A stretch of DNA of 64,000 bases from Bin87 sp965262485 (GTDB lineage: Bacteria > Chloroflexota > Dehalococcoidia > Lucifugimonadales > UBA3495), in the NCBI GenBank assembly GCA_965262485.1, contig OZ253540.1:1550001-1614000 (forward strand). The letters are read 5' to 3'. Below the pieces are notes generated by a model that was not told where the DNA came from, did no database searches, and saw nothing but the letters and a program-made list of their open reading frames with translations. The first letter of the stretch is position 1; each line of letters opens with the position of its first letter. Both the position numbers and the translations under genes were made by a program. Below are positions 1 through 7,095 of the stretch, one piece after another.

Positions 1-405
1 GGCGTGCCCCAAGGCAAATGACAACCCCATGCCCAGGGAGCCGGAGTTCATTTCCACACCCGGTGTCATGGGATGGGCGTGACCCTGGAGCAATCCGTCA
101 GTTTTTCGGTATGACGAAAGTTCATTCCTGTCGAAGTAGCCGGCACGGGCCAGCGTGGCGTAGAAACCGGGCGATGCGTGGCCTTTGCTCAGGATGAATC
201 GGTCCCGGTCGGGCCAGTCCGGCTGGGAGGAGTCGTACCTGAGTACCCCGAAGTAGAGGGAAACCAGAATGTCGATTTCAGACAGCGAACCACCGGGGTG
301 TCCGCCCCCCGCGCGGAATATCATATCCACGATATCGCGGCGCAATTCCAAAGACGTAGCGCGCATTTCTTCTACCGTCAGTGCCGGTTGGGTTACTGCC
401 GCCAA
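1..405 (-). CDS. Transketolase N-terminal subunit, partial (3' end outside window)
   Basis: The first 135 residues are readable on the minus strand and the gene runs off the left edge. The protein carries the thiamine-diphosphate half of a split transketolase: it contains GGGHPGGSLSEIDILVSLYF, then SKGHASPGFYATLA and QGHAHPMTPGVEMNSGSLGM, all typical of the TktA N-terminal domain. Split transketolases pair this subunit with a separate C-terminal subunit, expected just beyond the window. The start is taken as TTG at 405, because an AGGTGAGG ribosome site lies directly upstream and an in-frame TAG sits at 426-428; there is no ATG at the right place. It acts in the non-oxidative pentose phosphate pathway in the cytoplasm. 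The 150 bases upstream, to the next gene on the other strand, hold nothing I recognise. Confidence 0.9.
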   Translation of the reverse strand, partial: MAAVTQPALTVEEMRATSLELRRDIVDMIFRAGGGHPGGSLSEIDILVSLYFGVLRYDSSQPDWPDRDRFILSKGHASPGFYATLARAGYFDRNELSSYRKTDGLLQGHAHPMTPGVEMNSGSLGMGLSFALGHA

Positions 406-558
406 TTCCTCACCTGCGTTGGGAGCCTAGATTCGGGTTACACCCAGGTGATTATATGCCCGCGCAAAGTTAGTGTCTATAACGGGTAATCCGGCCGGCT
501 TCCGGTGTAGTTTATACTGGGTTGGCCGCCACCCGCGCGACGAGCGAAAACTGTAATC

Positions 559-1407
559 ATGATTATCGACGCCCATTGTCATCTATTGCCTCCGGAATTC
601 GCCGACCAACACCAGGAACTATCGTCCGTGGATGCAACGTATGCAGCACTGTTTCCCGAGCCGGGGGGCCGCATCGCCACCGCCGAAGATCTGGTGCGCG
701 ACATGGGTATAGCCGGTATCGACGGTGCGGTTGCGATGGGGTTTGGTTGGACGAACAAGTCGATTGCCGCCAGGGTCAACGATTATCTCCTGGAGGTTGC
801 CGGCCGATATCCGAAGAAACTATACGCGTTTTGCTCGGTGAATCCGGCGTGGGGCGCCGACGCCGTCACCGAGGCGGTTCGCTACCTGGAGGCGGGGGCG
901 GTGGGTGTCGGTGAACTGCACGCCGACACACAGGGGTTCGACATTACGGATCGGATTGTTTTGGAGCCGTTGATGGCTGAGTTGCGGGAACGACGATTAC
1001 CCATAACAGTGCATGGCTCGGAACCGGTGGGACACGAATATCCGGGCAAAGGCTCGGTTACGCCCGACCTGCTGTTACAGTTCGTCGTTAATTTCCCGAA
1101 TAACCGGATAATCCTGGCCCACCTGGGTGGTGGATTGCCGTTTTACGCCAACATGCCCGAAGTGGCCGATAAATTTACCAACGTTTGGTTCGACACCGCC
1201 GCCATTCCCTTCCTGTATCGTTCGAGCGTGGTATCTGCCACCATTGCCTCAGTCGGCGCCGGGCGAGTCCTGTTCGGAACCGATTACCCGCTCTTGTCGC
1301 ATCGGAGGGCGTTGGACTACATGGAAAGCGCCGAAATCGGTGGCGAGCAGACCGCTGCGATCCTGGGCGGAAACGCCTCCATGCTGCTCGATATCGCCGG
1401 GCCATGA
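559..1407 (+). CDS. Amidohydrolase family protein (ACMSD/amidohydrolase_2 type)
   Basis: A 282-residue TIM-barrel metal-dependent hydrolase. It opens with the metal-binding HxH of the family (MIIDAHCHLLPPEF), has a mid-barrel histidine in PITVHGSEP, another in ILAHLGGGLPF, and the late aspartate in LFGTDYPLL. These positions match amidohydrolase_2 proteins, which include ACMSD-type decarboxylases and hydrolases of cyclic or aromatic acids; the substrate cannot be read from sequence. The stop overlaps the start of the next gene (ATGA), so it is probably translated together with the glycosylase downstream. The start codon is the first ATG and gives the usual short N terminus before the HxH motif. 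Confidence 0.85.
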   Translation: MIIDAHCHLLPPEFADQHQELSSVDATYAALFPEPGGRIATAEDLVRDMGIAGIDGAVAMGFGWTNKSIAARVNDYLLEVAGRYPKKLYAFCSVNPAWGADAVTEAVRYLEAGAVGVGELHADTQGFDITDRIVLEPLMAELRERRLPITVHGSEPVGHEYPGKGSVTPDLLLQFVVNFPNNRIILAHLGGGLPFYANMPEVADKFTNVWFDTAAIPFLYRSSVVSATIASVGAGRVLFGTDYPLLSHRRALDYMESAEIGGEQTAAILGGNASMLLDIAGP

Positions 1408-1967
1408 AGCAATCGCAAAACGCGCCCGCTGCAATCACGCTGCCTGACTATTTGCGTCCGGGGTTAGACATCGTGCTGATTGGACTGAACCCGTCGAGTT
1501 TTTCGGTGCGAGTGGGGCATTATTTTGCGAATCCCCGCAACCGGTTCTGGGCGGCGATCAGCGCGGCGAACGTGGCCGGTCGCCCGGTAGGACCGGGAGA
1601 CGAGGCCAAACTTCTTGATGACGGCATTGGATTCACCGATCTGGTCAAACGTCCGACGCCGCAGGCATCCGGTTTGCGCGCTGAAGATTATCGTCGGGAG
1701 GCGCCGATGCTGCGCGAAAAAATCATGCAGTATGTTCCGGGTATTGCCTGTTTTCACGGGTTGACGGCGTACCGGGCCTTCCTGAGATACGGTGAAGGCG
1801 CAAAACCACCCAGGGTCATAGATCTGGGCCGCCAGGAAAATACGATTGGCGAATCCAGGATTTTCCTATTGCCCAACCCAAGCCCGGCGAACGCTCAATA
1901 CTCGTTGGATGATCTGACCCAATGGTATCGCAGGTTGCAAGAATGGCGCGAAGAGTTGCGCCCATGA
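1404..1967 (+). CDS. mug: G/T(U) mismatch-specific DNA glycosylase (TDG/Mug family)
   Basis: A 187-residue member of the uracil-DNA glycosylase superfamily, TDG/Mug branch. The first active-site motif is GLNPSSFSVRVGHYFANPRN and the second is LPNPSPANA near residue 157. The enzyme removes uracil or thymine from G:U and G:T mismatches to start base-excision repair. The longer open frame begins far upstream inside the amidohydrolase gene; ATG at 1404 is chosen because it overlaps the previous stop as ATGA and gives the family length. The same four-base overlap joins it to the next gene, so genes 559-2563 look like one translationally coupled operon. Confidence 0.9.
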   Translation: MKQSQNAPAAITLPDYLRPGLDIVLIGLNPSSFSVRVGHYFANPRNRFWAAISAANVAGRPVGPGDEAKLLDDGIGFTDLVKRPTPQASGLRAEDYRREAPMLREKIMQYVPGIACFHGLTAYRAFLRYGEGAKPPRVIDLGRQENTIGESRIFLLPNPSPANAQYSLDDLTQWYRRLQEWREELRP

Positions 1968-2563
1968 CCAGCACCACGGAATCGGTGCGGACGTTCATCG
2001 CTCTGCCTTTGCCCGAAAACTGGAGCCATGCTCTGGCTGATGTGATAGCGCAAATGCAGCGCCGGGTCCCGGCTGGTGTACGATGGGTTGACCCTCTGGG
2101 GACACACCTGACCCTCAAATTCCTGGGGGCTACGGATATCAAAAAAATCGAGCCAATCTTATCGGGTTTGATTCCGGCCGCGACTGCAACCAAAAACCTT
2201 GAACTGTCATTGGCGCAGCTGGGGACGTTCCCGAACCACCGTAATCCGCGCGTGATATGGGCCGGCGTGGACGGGTCTCCTGGAGCGCTGCAAGAGTTGC
2301 AACAAAGGGTCGAGCAGTTGGCGACTGAATTGGGCTGGGCGCAGGATACCCGGCCGTTCAGACCGCATCTGACGCTGGGTCGGATGCGGGACCGCGCCAC
2401 GGCGGCCCAACGGGTAGCGATAACAGTCGCCATCTCGAACGTCGTCATGCCTGTCGTTCCGAAGTGGAAGCCGAATCTGGTTCGTCTGTACCGCAGCGAA
2501 TTGACTCCGCAGGGCCCAATTTACACTAGCCTGGGCGACGTTGCCTTGCCGGGCAATTGTTGA
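1964..2563 (+). CDS. thpR: RNA 2',3'-cyclic phosphodiesterase (2H family)
   Basis: A 199-residue protein with the two HxTx motifs of the 2H phosphoesterase superfamily: HLTLKFLG near residue 46 and HLTLGRMRD near residue 133. It starts with VRTFIALPLPE, the usual first strand of ThpR/LigT proteins. The family hydrolyses 2',3'-cyclic phosphate ends of RNA and can ligate tRNA halves in vitro. The ATG at 1964 overlaps the stop of the upstream glycosylase. C-terminal residues LVRLYRSELTPQGPIYTSLG match the family end, so the gene looks complete. Confidence 0.9.
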   Translation: MTSTTESVRTFIALPLPENWSHALADVIAQMQRRVPAGVRWVDPLGTHLTLKFLGATDIKKIEPILSGLIPAATATKNLELSLAQLGTFPNHRNPRVIWAGVDGSPGALQELQQRVEQLATELGWAQDTRPFRPHLTLGRMRDRATAAQRVAITVAISNVVMPVVPKWKPNLVRLYRSELTPQGPIYTSLGDVALPGNC

Positions 2564-2587
2564 TCCTTCGGGACATTGGGGTAATTT

Positions 2588-3520
2588 ATGGAAAACAGCA
2601 TCGAAGTAAACATCACACCGGTCGCGCCCTACGACTTCCAGCTCACTGCCGGTCAACCGAGTTACTCGCGCGACCAGGAGTTCAAAACCGAAGATTACGT
2701 TGACGGTACCTATATTCGTCTCCTGGATTTGGGGGGTCAAGTTGCGTTGGCATCGGTGCGCTCGGTGGGATCGGTTGACGCGCCCCGCCTGGCGGCAACG
2801 CTGGTGGGCGACAACCTGACTCCCGACGCCGCTGAATCAGCAACGGCTCAATTGCGCTGGTTGCTGGGTTGCGACCAGGAATTGCGGCCGTTCTACGACG
2901 CGGTGGCGGACGATCCGGTGCTGTCAGAGGTTGTGAACGATTTTTACGGGTATCACAACACCCGAACCGCATCGGTGTTTGAGGCATTGATCCAGGCGAT
3001 AATGGGCCAGCAGATCGCCGCAACGGTGGCGCGGATCGTGCGCAGCCTGCTGATCCAGCATTACGGAGTTCGGGCCACGGTATCGGGACAGGAATGGTAC
3101 GCATTCCCACGGCCTTTGAGTTTGGCCACAGCGGAGGTTGAAGACCTGCGACAGCTCAAGTTGAGTATGCGAAAATCCGAATACATCCAGGGGATCGCCA
3201 GAACTGCGGTGGACTCCGGCGACGGGTTCGAATCGCTTCACCAGTTGCCGGACGAGGAAGCAACCAGGCAGATGGTGGCATTGCGGGGTGTTGGTTATTG
3301 GACCGCGCAATGGGTTCTGGTGCGCGCGCTTTCACGCCCGGATGGGTTCCCGATTGGTGATCTTGCCTTGAGACGAACCGTATCTCAACTGTATTTCGAT
3401 GGGGCTGCAATAACAGACAGCGAGCTAATGGAATTTTCGCATCGCTGGTCGCCGTGGCGGTCGTACGCCACTGCCTATCTGTTTGCAGCGTTGAGATCGG
3501 GACGAATCGCGGGTTCCTGA
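2588..3520 (+). CDS. alkA: DNA-3-methyladenine glycosylase II (AlkA-like, HhH-GPD)
   Basis: A 310-residue base-excision glycosylase. Residues 1-120 form the AlkA_N-like domain and the remainder is the HhH-GPD fold. The helix-hairpin-helix reads LRGVGYWTAQWVLVRAL and is followed by the expected catalytic aspartate in FPIGDLALRR. QAIMGQQIAATVA matches the helix before the HhH in AlkA proteins. It excises alkylated purines. It lies 24 bases after thpR on the same strand, consistent with a repair-oriented operon with the TDG gene. There is no zinc or iron-sulfur cluster motif, which argues against an endonuclease III or MutY identity. Confidence 0.9.
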   Translation: MENSIEVNITPVAPYDFQLTAGQPSYSRDQEFKTEDYVDGTYIRLLDLGGQVALASVRSVGSVDAPRLAATLVGDNLTPDAAESATAQLRWLLGCDQELRPFYDAVADDPVLSEVVNDFYGYHNTRTASVFEALIQAIMGQQIAATVARIVRSLLIQHYGVRATVSGQEWYAFPRPLSLATAEVEDLRQLKLSMRKSEYIQGIARTAVDSGDGFESLHQLPDEEATRQMVALRGVGYWTAQWVLVRALSRPDGFPIGDLALRRTVSQLYFDGAAITDSELMEFSHRWSPWRSYATAYLFAALRSGRIAGS

Positions 3521-3546
3521 CGCGAACGGTTGGGCAGTGGGCGAGG

Positions 3547-4872
3547 TTACCGCAACATCCGCATGAGGCTCTTGGGGTTGGCGGAAAACTGACGCATGAG
3601 CCGTTGGGTTTGTTTGAACTGATTCAGCACGCGGTTGACATCTGACGGGTTGGTGCCGCTCCCCAACGCGATCCGGCGGCGTCGGCTGGCCTTGATGATT
3701 TCGGGGTGTTCCCTTTCCTCCATCGTCATGGACCGGATGACGGCCTCGGTTTTCCTGAGTTCCGATTCGTCGAGTTGATCCTTCATCTTTTTGGTGGATT
3801 GGCCCATGCCGGGGATCATCTCCATCACGGAGGCCAATCCGCCCATTTTCTTGACGCCCTGGATTTGGTCCAGGAAGTCCTCCAAAGTGAAGGTAGCCGT
3901 GCGCATTTTGCGTTCCAGCTCTTTTGCCTTCTGTTCGTCCACGGCTTCCTGGGCCCGTTCGATCAGGGTTAGCACGTCGCCCATGGCCAGAATGCGGGAA
4001 GCCATGCGGTCGGGATGGAACGCCTCCAAACCATCCGGGCGCTCTCCGGTACCGATGAATTTGATGGGAACGCCGGTGACCCGGGTGATAGAGAGGGCCG
4101 CACCGCCCCGGGCGTCTCCGTCCATTTTGGACAATATCAAGCCGTCCAAACCGACGCGCCGGTGGAACTCTTCGGCTGCGTTCACCGCGTCCTGACCGGT
4201 CATGGCATCGACGACCAACAGCACCTGATGCGGCGAAATGGCGTTCTTGACGTCCTCCAGTTCACCCATAAGACCATCGTCGATGTGCAGGCGTCCGCCG
4301 GTGTCCACGATGGTCCAGGTCAAAGCGAGCTCGGTAGCGCGACGCACTCCGGCAACGGCAACGCTGGCAGGTGTGGCGCCGGCTGGGTCCTCGGAATACA
4401 CGGGTACGTCCAATTGTTTGCCCAAAGTTTGCAGTTGGGAGATGGCTGCCGGTCGGCGCAAGTCGGCGGCAACCATCAGCGCGCTATGGCTTTGACGCCG
4501 CATCTGCAACGCCAGTTTGGCCGCCGTGGTGGTCTTGCCTGATCCCTGCAATCCCACCAGCATGAGCACCGATGGCAGCTGGCTGGAGGGAGTCAGGCGA
4601 TGGTCTCCGGCGCTGAGGATGCCGGTCAGTTCTTCGTGGACGATTTTCACGACCTGCTGGCCCGGGCTGAGGCTTTCGAGCACTTCGCTGCCCACGGAAC
4701 GCTCTTTGACCGCGGCGACGAAATCTCGCGCAACCCGGTAGTTCACGTCGGCTTCCAACAGAGACCGGCGCACCTGGCCCAGAGCGTCGTCAATGTCATT
4801 TTCGGTGAGCCGGCCTTTTCCCTGGAGCCGGTTAAATATCCCCGTGAGGCGGTCGCTCAGGTTGTCAAACAC
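3547..4872 (-). CDS. ffh: Signal recognition particle GTPase
   Basis: A 441-residue Ffh. Residues 1-90 form the N domain; the NG GTPase follows with P-loop GLQGSGKTTTAAKLA, G3 VDTGGR, DAMTGQDAV and G4 ILSKMDGDARGG. The methionine-rich M domain begins near residue 325 and includes GMGQSTKKM and RRRRIALGSGTNPSDVNRVL, which binds SRP RNA. It guides nascent membrane and secreted proteins to FtsY. The start is GTG at 4872 with AGGGGAA seven bases upstream. It converges with alkA, leaving only 26 bases between the two stops. The first ABC exporter gene lies upstream on the same strand. Confidence 0.97.
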   Translation of the reverse strand: MFDNLSDRLTGIFNRLQGKGRLTENDIDDALGQVRRSLLEADVNYRVARDFVAAVKERSVGSEVLESLSPGQQVVKIVHEELTGILSAGDHRLTPSSQLPSVLMLVGLQGSGKTTTAAKLALQMRRQSHSALMVAADLRRPAAISQLQTLGKQLDVPVYSEDPAGATPASVAVAGVRRATELALTWTIVDTGGRLHIDDGLMGELEDVKNAISPHQVLLVVDAMTGQDAVNAAEEFHRRVGLDGLILSKMDGDARGGAALSITRVTGVPIKFIGTGERPDGLEAFHPDRMASRILAMGDVLTLIERAQEAVDEQKAKELERKMRTATFTLEDFLDQIQGVKKMGGLASVMEMIPGMGQSTKKMKDQLDESELRKTEAVIRSMTMEEREHPEIIKASRRRRIALGSGTNPSDVNRVLNQFKQTQRLMRQFSANPKSLMRMLR

Positions 4873-4906
4873 GATGGTTCCCCTATCGGACGTAGTGCGT
4901 TGGTAA

Positions 4907-5986
4907 TTATTCCCAGCGGAAGGTGCGGTTGGCGATGACGAAGGCTACCACAAGCCACACGGCGAGGCCCAGGAAATTGGGCCACTGGGTTATGACGGAA
5001 TCCCCTTGCTGGGTCATGCCGCGTATGGCCTCCACCAGGTACGTAAGTGGCAGGTAGTCGGTTATGACCTGCAATACGTTGGGCAGCACGTCCCGGGAGA
5101 AGAACACTCCGGACAGGAACATCATGGGGAGGGCGACGATGTTTGCCAGAGGAGCCGCCTGCTGCTCGGTGCGGGACCAACCCGATACTGCGAAACCCAG
5201 GGCCAGGAACACCGCGCCGCCCATGGCGGCTGCCAGCAACACCGAGAAGAAGTTACCCGCGAACTCGGCGCCGAACAGGAACACCGCAACCCCCGCCAGT
5301 ATGACGGTCTGAACCATGACGACCACCAATCTGGTGAGCACCTGGGCGATCAGCAGGGTGGCCGGATTGAGGGGAGTAGCCAGCAGTCGGCGCAACACTC
5401 CCTCGCGTTTCATGCTCACGAAGCTGAACGCCACGCTGAACAAGCCCAGCTGCATAATGGACATGCCGATGACCCCGGGCATGAGGAAATCGATGTAACC
5501 CAGGTTGCGGGCATCCACCGGCTCGCTATCAACTGTGACGACTCGCTGGGTTTCGGTGATGGCGAAGTTCACTTCGTCAACTGCCGACTGAAGAATGTTG
5601 AGCCCGACCTGCGTTTCGTTAGACCGGCTGGAGTGATACAGGGCCTGCACCGTGGACGTTTGCCCCTCGCTCGCAAAATCCTCCGGCAGGATGATCACCA
5701 GATCCCGATGCCCTTCGGTGAGGGCGTCGCGTTCGGTCGTCTCAGTGCCGTGTTCAATGCGCAGGGCTTCGATATTCGCCAACCCGTCGGTGAAGGCGCT
5801 TGAAACATCGGTCTGAGCGTTGTCGACGATGCCAACGTCCAGCTTGCCCAGTTCTCCGAAGTTCAGGAGCCCGAAGATGACCATGATCACCAGGGGCAGG
5901 AAGAACGTCCAGAACAACGACGCGCGGTCCCGGGACCACATCTTGATGGACGTCCAGGTCAGGTAAATTTCTGGTCGGCGCAGCAC
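4907..5986 (-). CDS. ABC-2 type transporter permease
   Basis: A 359-residue membrane protein of the ABC-2 (DrrB/YhgE-like) class. One membrane helix lies near residues 25-45 (ASLFWTFFLPLVIMVIFGLL), followed by a ~120-residue extracytoplasmic loop, then five helices in the C-terminal half containing the family segments PGVIGMSIMQLGLF and LPMMFLSGVFFSRDVLP. Together with the ATPase just upstream it should make an exporter of drugs, lipids or polysaccharide precursors; the cargo is unknown. The GTG start at 5986 abuts the TAG stop of the ATPase without any spacer, so the two are translationally coupled. Confidence 0.9.
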   Translation of the reverse strand: MLRRPEIYLTWTSIKMWSRDRASLFWTFFLPLVIMVIFGLLNFGELGKLDVGIVDNAQTDVSSAFTDGLANIEALRIEHGTETTERDALTEGHRDLVIILPEDFASEGQTSTVQALYHSSRSNETQVGLNILQSAVDEVNFAITETQRVVTVDSEPVDARNLGYIDFLMPGVIGMSIMQLGLFSVAFSFVSMKREGVLRRLLATPLNPATLLIAQVLTRLVVVMVQTVILAGVAVFLFGAEFAGNFFSVLLAAAMGGAVFLALGFAVSGWSRTEQQAAPLANIVALPMMFLSGVFFSRDVLPNVLQVITDYLPLTYLVEAIRGMTQQGDSVITQWPNFLGLAVWLVVAFVIANRTFRWE

Positions 5987-6781
5987 CTACATCTCCCGCA
6001 GGGACCGGCCGGTCAAATCGAGGAAAACATCCTCCAAAGTCGCTGGGCGGACTTTCTGAGTTCGCTGAAACCCCCGCGCTATCAAATCGTCGATCAATGC
6101 CGCCGGTGTGTCCATCGTAATGATACGGCCCTGGTCCATCACCGCAACACGATCGCACAGCTCTTCCGCTTCTTCCATGTAGTGCGTGGTGAGCATGACG
6201 GTGCGGCCTTCCTCTTTCCAGCGGAGCACCAGCTCCCACATGCGGTGGCGCGCCTGGGGGTCCAGGCCGGTGGTTGGTTCGTCGAGGAAGATAACGGCCG
6301 GATCGTTAACCAGAGAGGCGGCGATGGCGAAACGCTGTTTCTGGCCGCCTGAAAGCGTGCGGAACGAAGATGACTTTCGGTCCAGCAGGTCAACGGCTTC
6401 CAGCAGCGGGTCGGGGTTGACGCGAATACGGTAAATGCTGCCCAGCATCATCAGCAGTTCGGACAAGCGCAGGTGTTCGAAGAATGCGCTGCTCTGGAGC
6501 TGGACGCCGATGATTTGTTTAACGGCGCGAGGGTCTTTGCTAACGTCGATACCGACCACGGTCACTTTGCCGCTGTCGGCATTACGCATACCCTCGATGA
6601 TTTCTACGGTGGTGGTTTTCCCCGAGCCGTTGGGTCCCAGGAGTGCGAACACCTCACCTTTGCCCACGCTGAATGAAACCCCGTCCACCGCCTGTATATC
6701 GCCATAGCGCTTGCGGACTTCCTCCACCACAATTGTGGGAGCCGCCGCACCGTTATCCGCCTGATTTATGGGTGTCATCAT
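5987..6781 (-). CDS. ABC transporter ATP-binding protein (DrrA-like)
   Basis: A roughly 264-residue ATPase. Walker A is GPNGSGKTTT, the signature is TLSGGQKQRFAIA, Walker B is AVIFLDEPTTGLD and the switch histidine lies in MLTTHYMEEAEELCD. The short C-terminal tail (ATLEDVFLDLTGRSLRE) is typical of DrrA-type exporters. It partners the permease immediately downstream. The start is uncertain: a TTG at 6814 keeps the frame open further, but ATG-ATG at 6781/6778 fits family length better. Neither has a clear ribosome site. A palindromic repeat sits upstream at 6876-6981. Confidence 0.9.
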   Translation of the reverse strand: MMTPINQADNGAAAPTIVVEEVRKRYGDIQAVDGVSFSVGKGEVFALLGPNGSGKTTTVEIIEGMRNADSGKVTVVGIDVSKDPRAVKQIIGVQLQSSAFFEHLRLSELLMMLGSIYRIRVNPDPLLEAVDLLDRKSSSFRTLSGGQKQRFAIAASLVNDPAVIFLDEPTTGLDPQARHRMWELVLRWKEEGRTVMLTTHYMEEAEELCDRVAVMDQGRIITMDTPAALIDDLIARGFQRTQKVRPATLEDVFLDLTGRSLREM

Positions 6782-6875
6782 CGTATAAGAGTCGGTTACG
6801 CGAACCGGCGTCAATTATAGCACCAGCCCCGGATGTATTTGGAATCAGGCGATTCTGGAAGAAAATTGCGGAACT

Positions 6876-6981
6876 TGTCATTGCGACCCCGTACTCGATG
6901 CGGGGGTTGGCAATCTCGTCGCTGAAACCGTCACCGTTGCTGCAACGGGATTGCCACGTTGCTGCGCTCCTCGCAATGACA
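6876..6981. repeat. Palindromic interspersed repeat, copy R1
   Basis: A 106-base element bounded by TGTCATTGCGA at the left and its exact complement TCGCAATGACA at the right, with GGCAATCTCGTCGCTGAA and GGGATTGCCACGTTGCTG inside. It occupies most of the space between the divergent ABC ATPase and sbcC genes. The same element recurs at 14068-14176 and, split by an insertion sequence, at 61787/63923. It could fold into a long hairpin in transcripts from either side. No coding potential. Similar repeats are scattered in many bacterial genomes; mobility is inferred, not seen. Confidence 0.8.
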
Positions 6982-7095
6982 AAAGGCAGCGACTGGAGTT
7001 TCGCATTTTTCTCATCCTGGCCGCATTGCGATGGTAGAATCTGGCTGGCAATGTGATGCTGAAGCGAACCAGTTTGCGAATCTTGTGACACTCTA

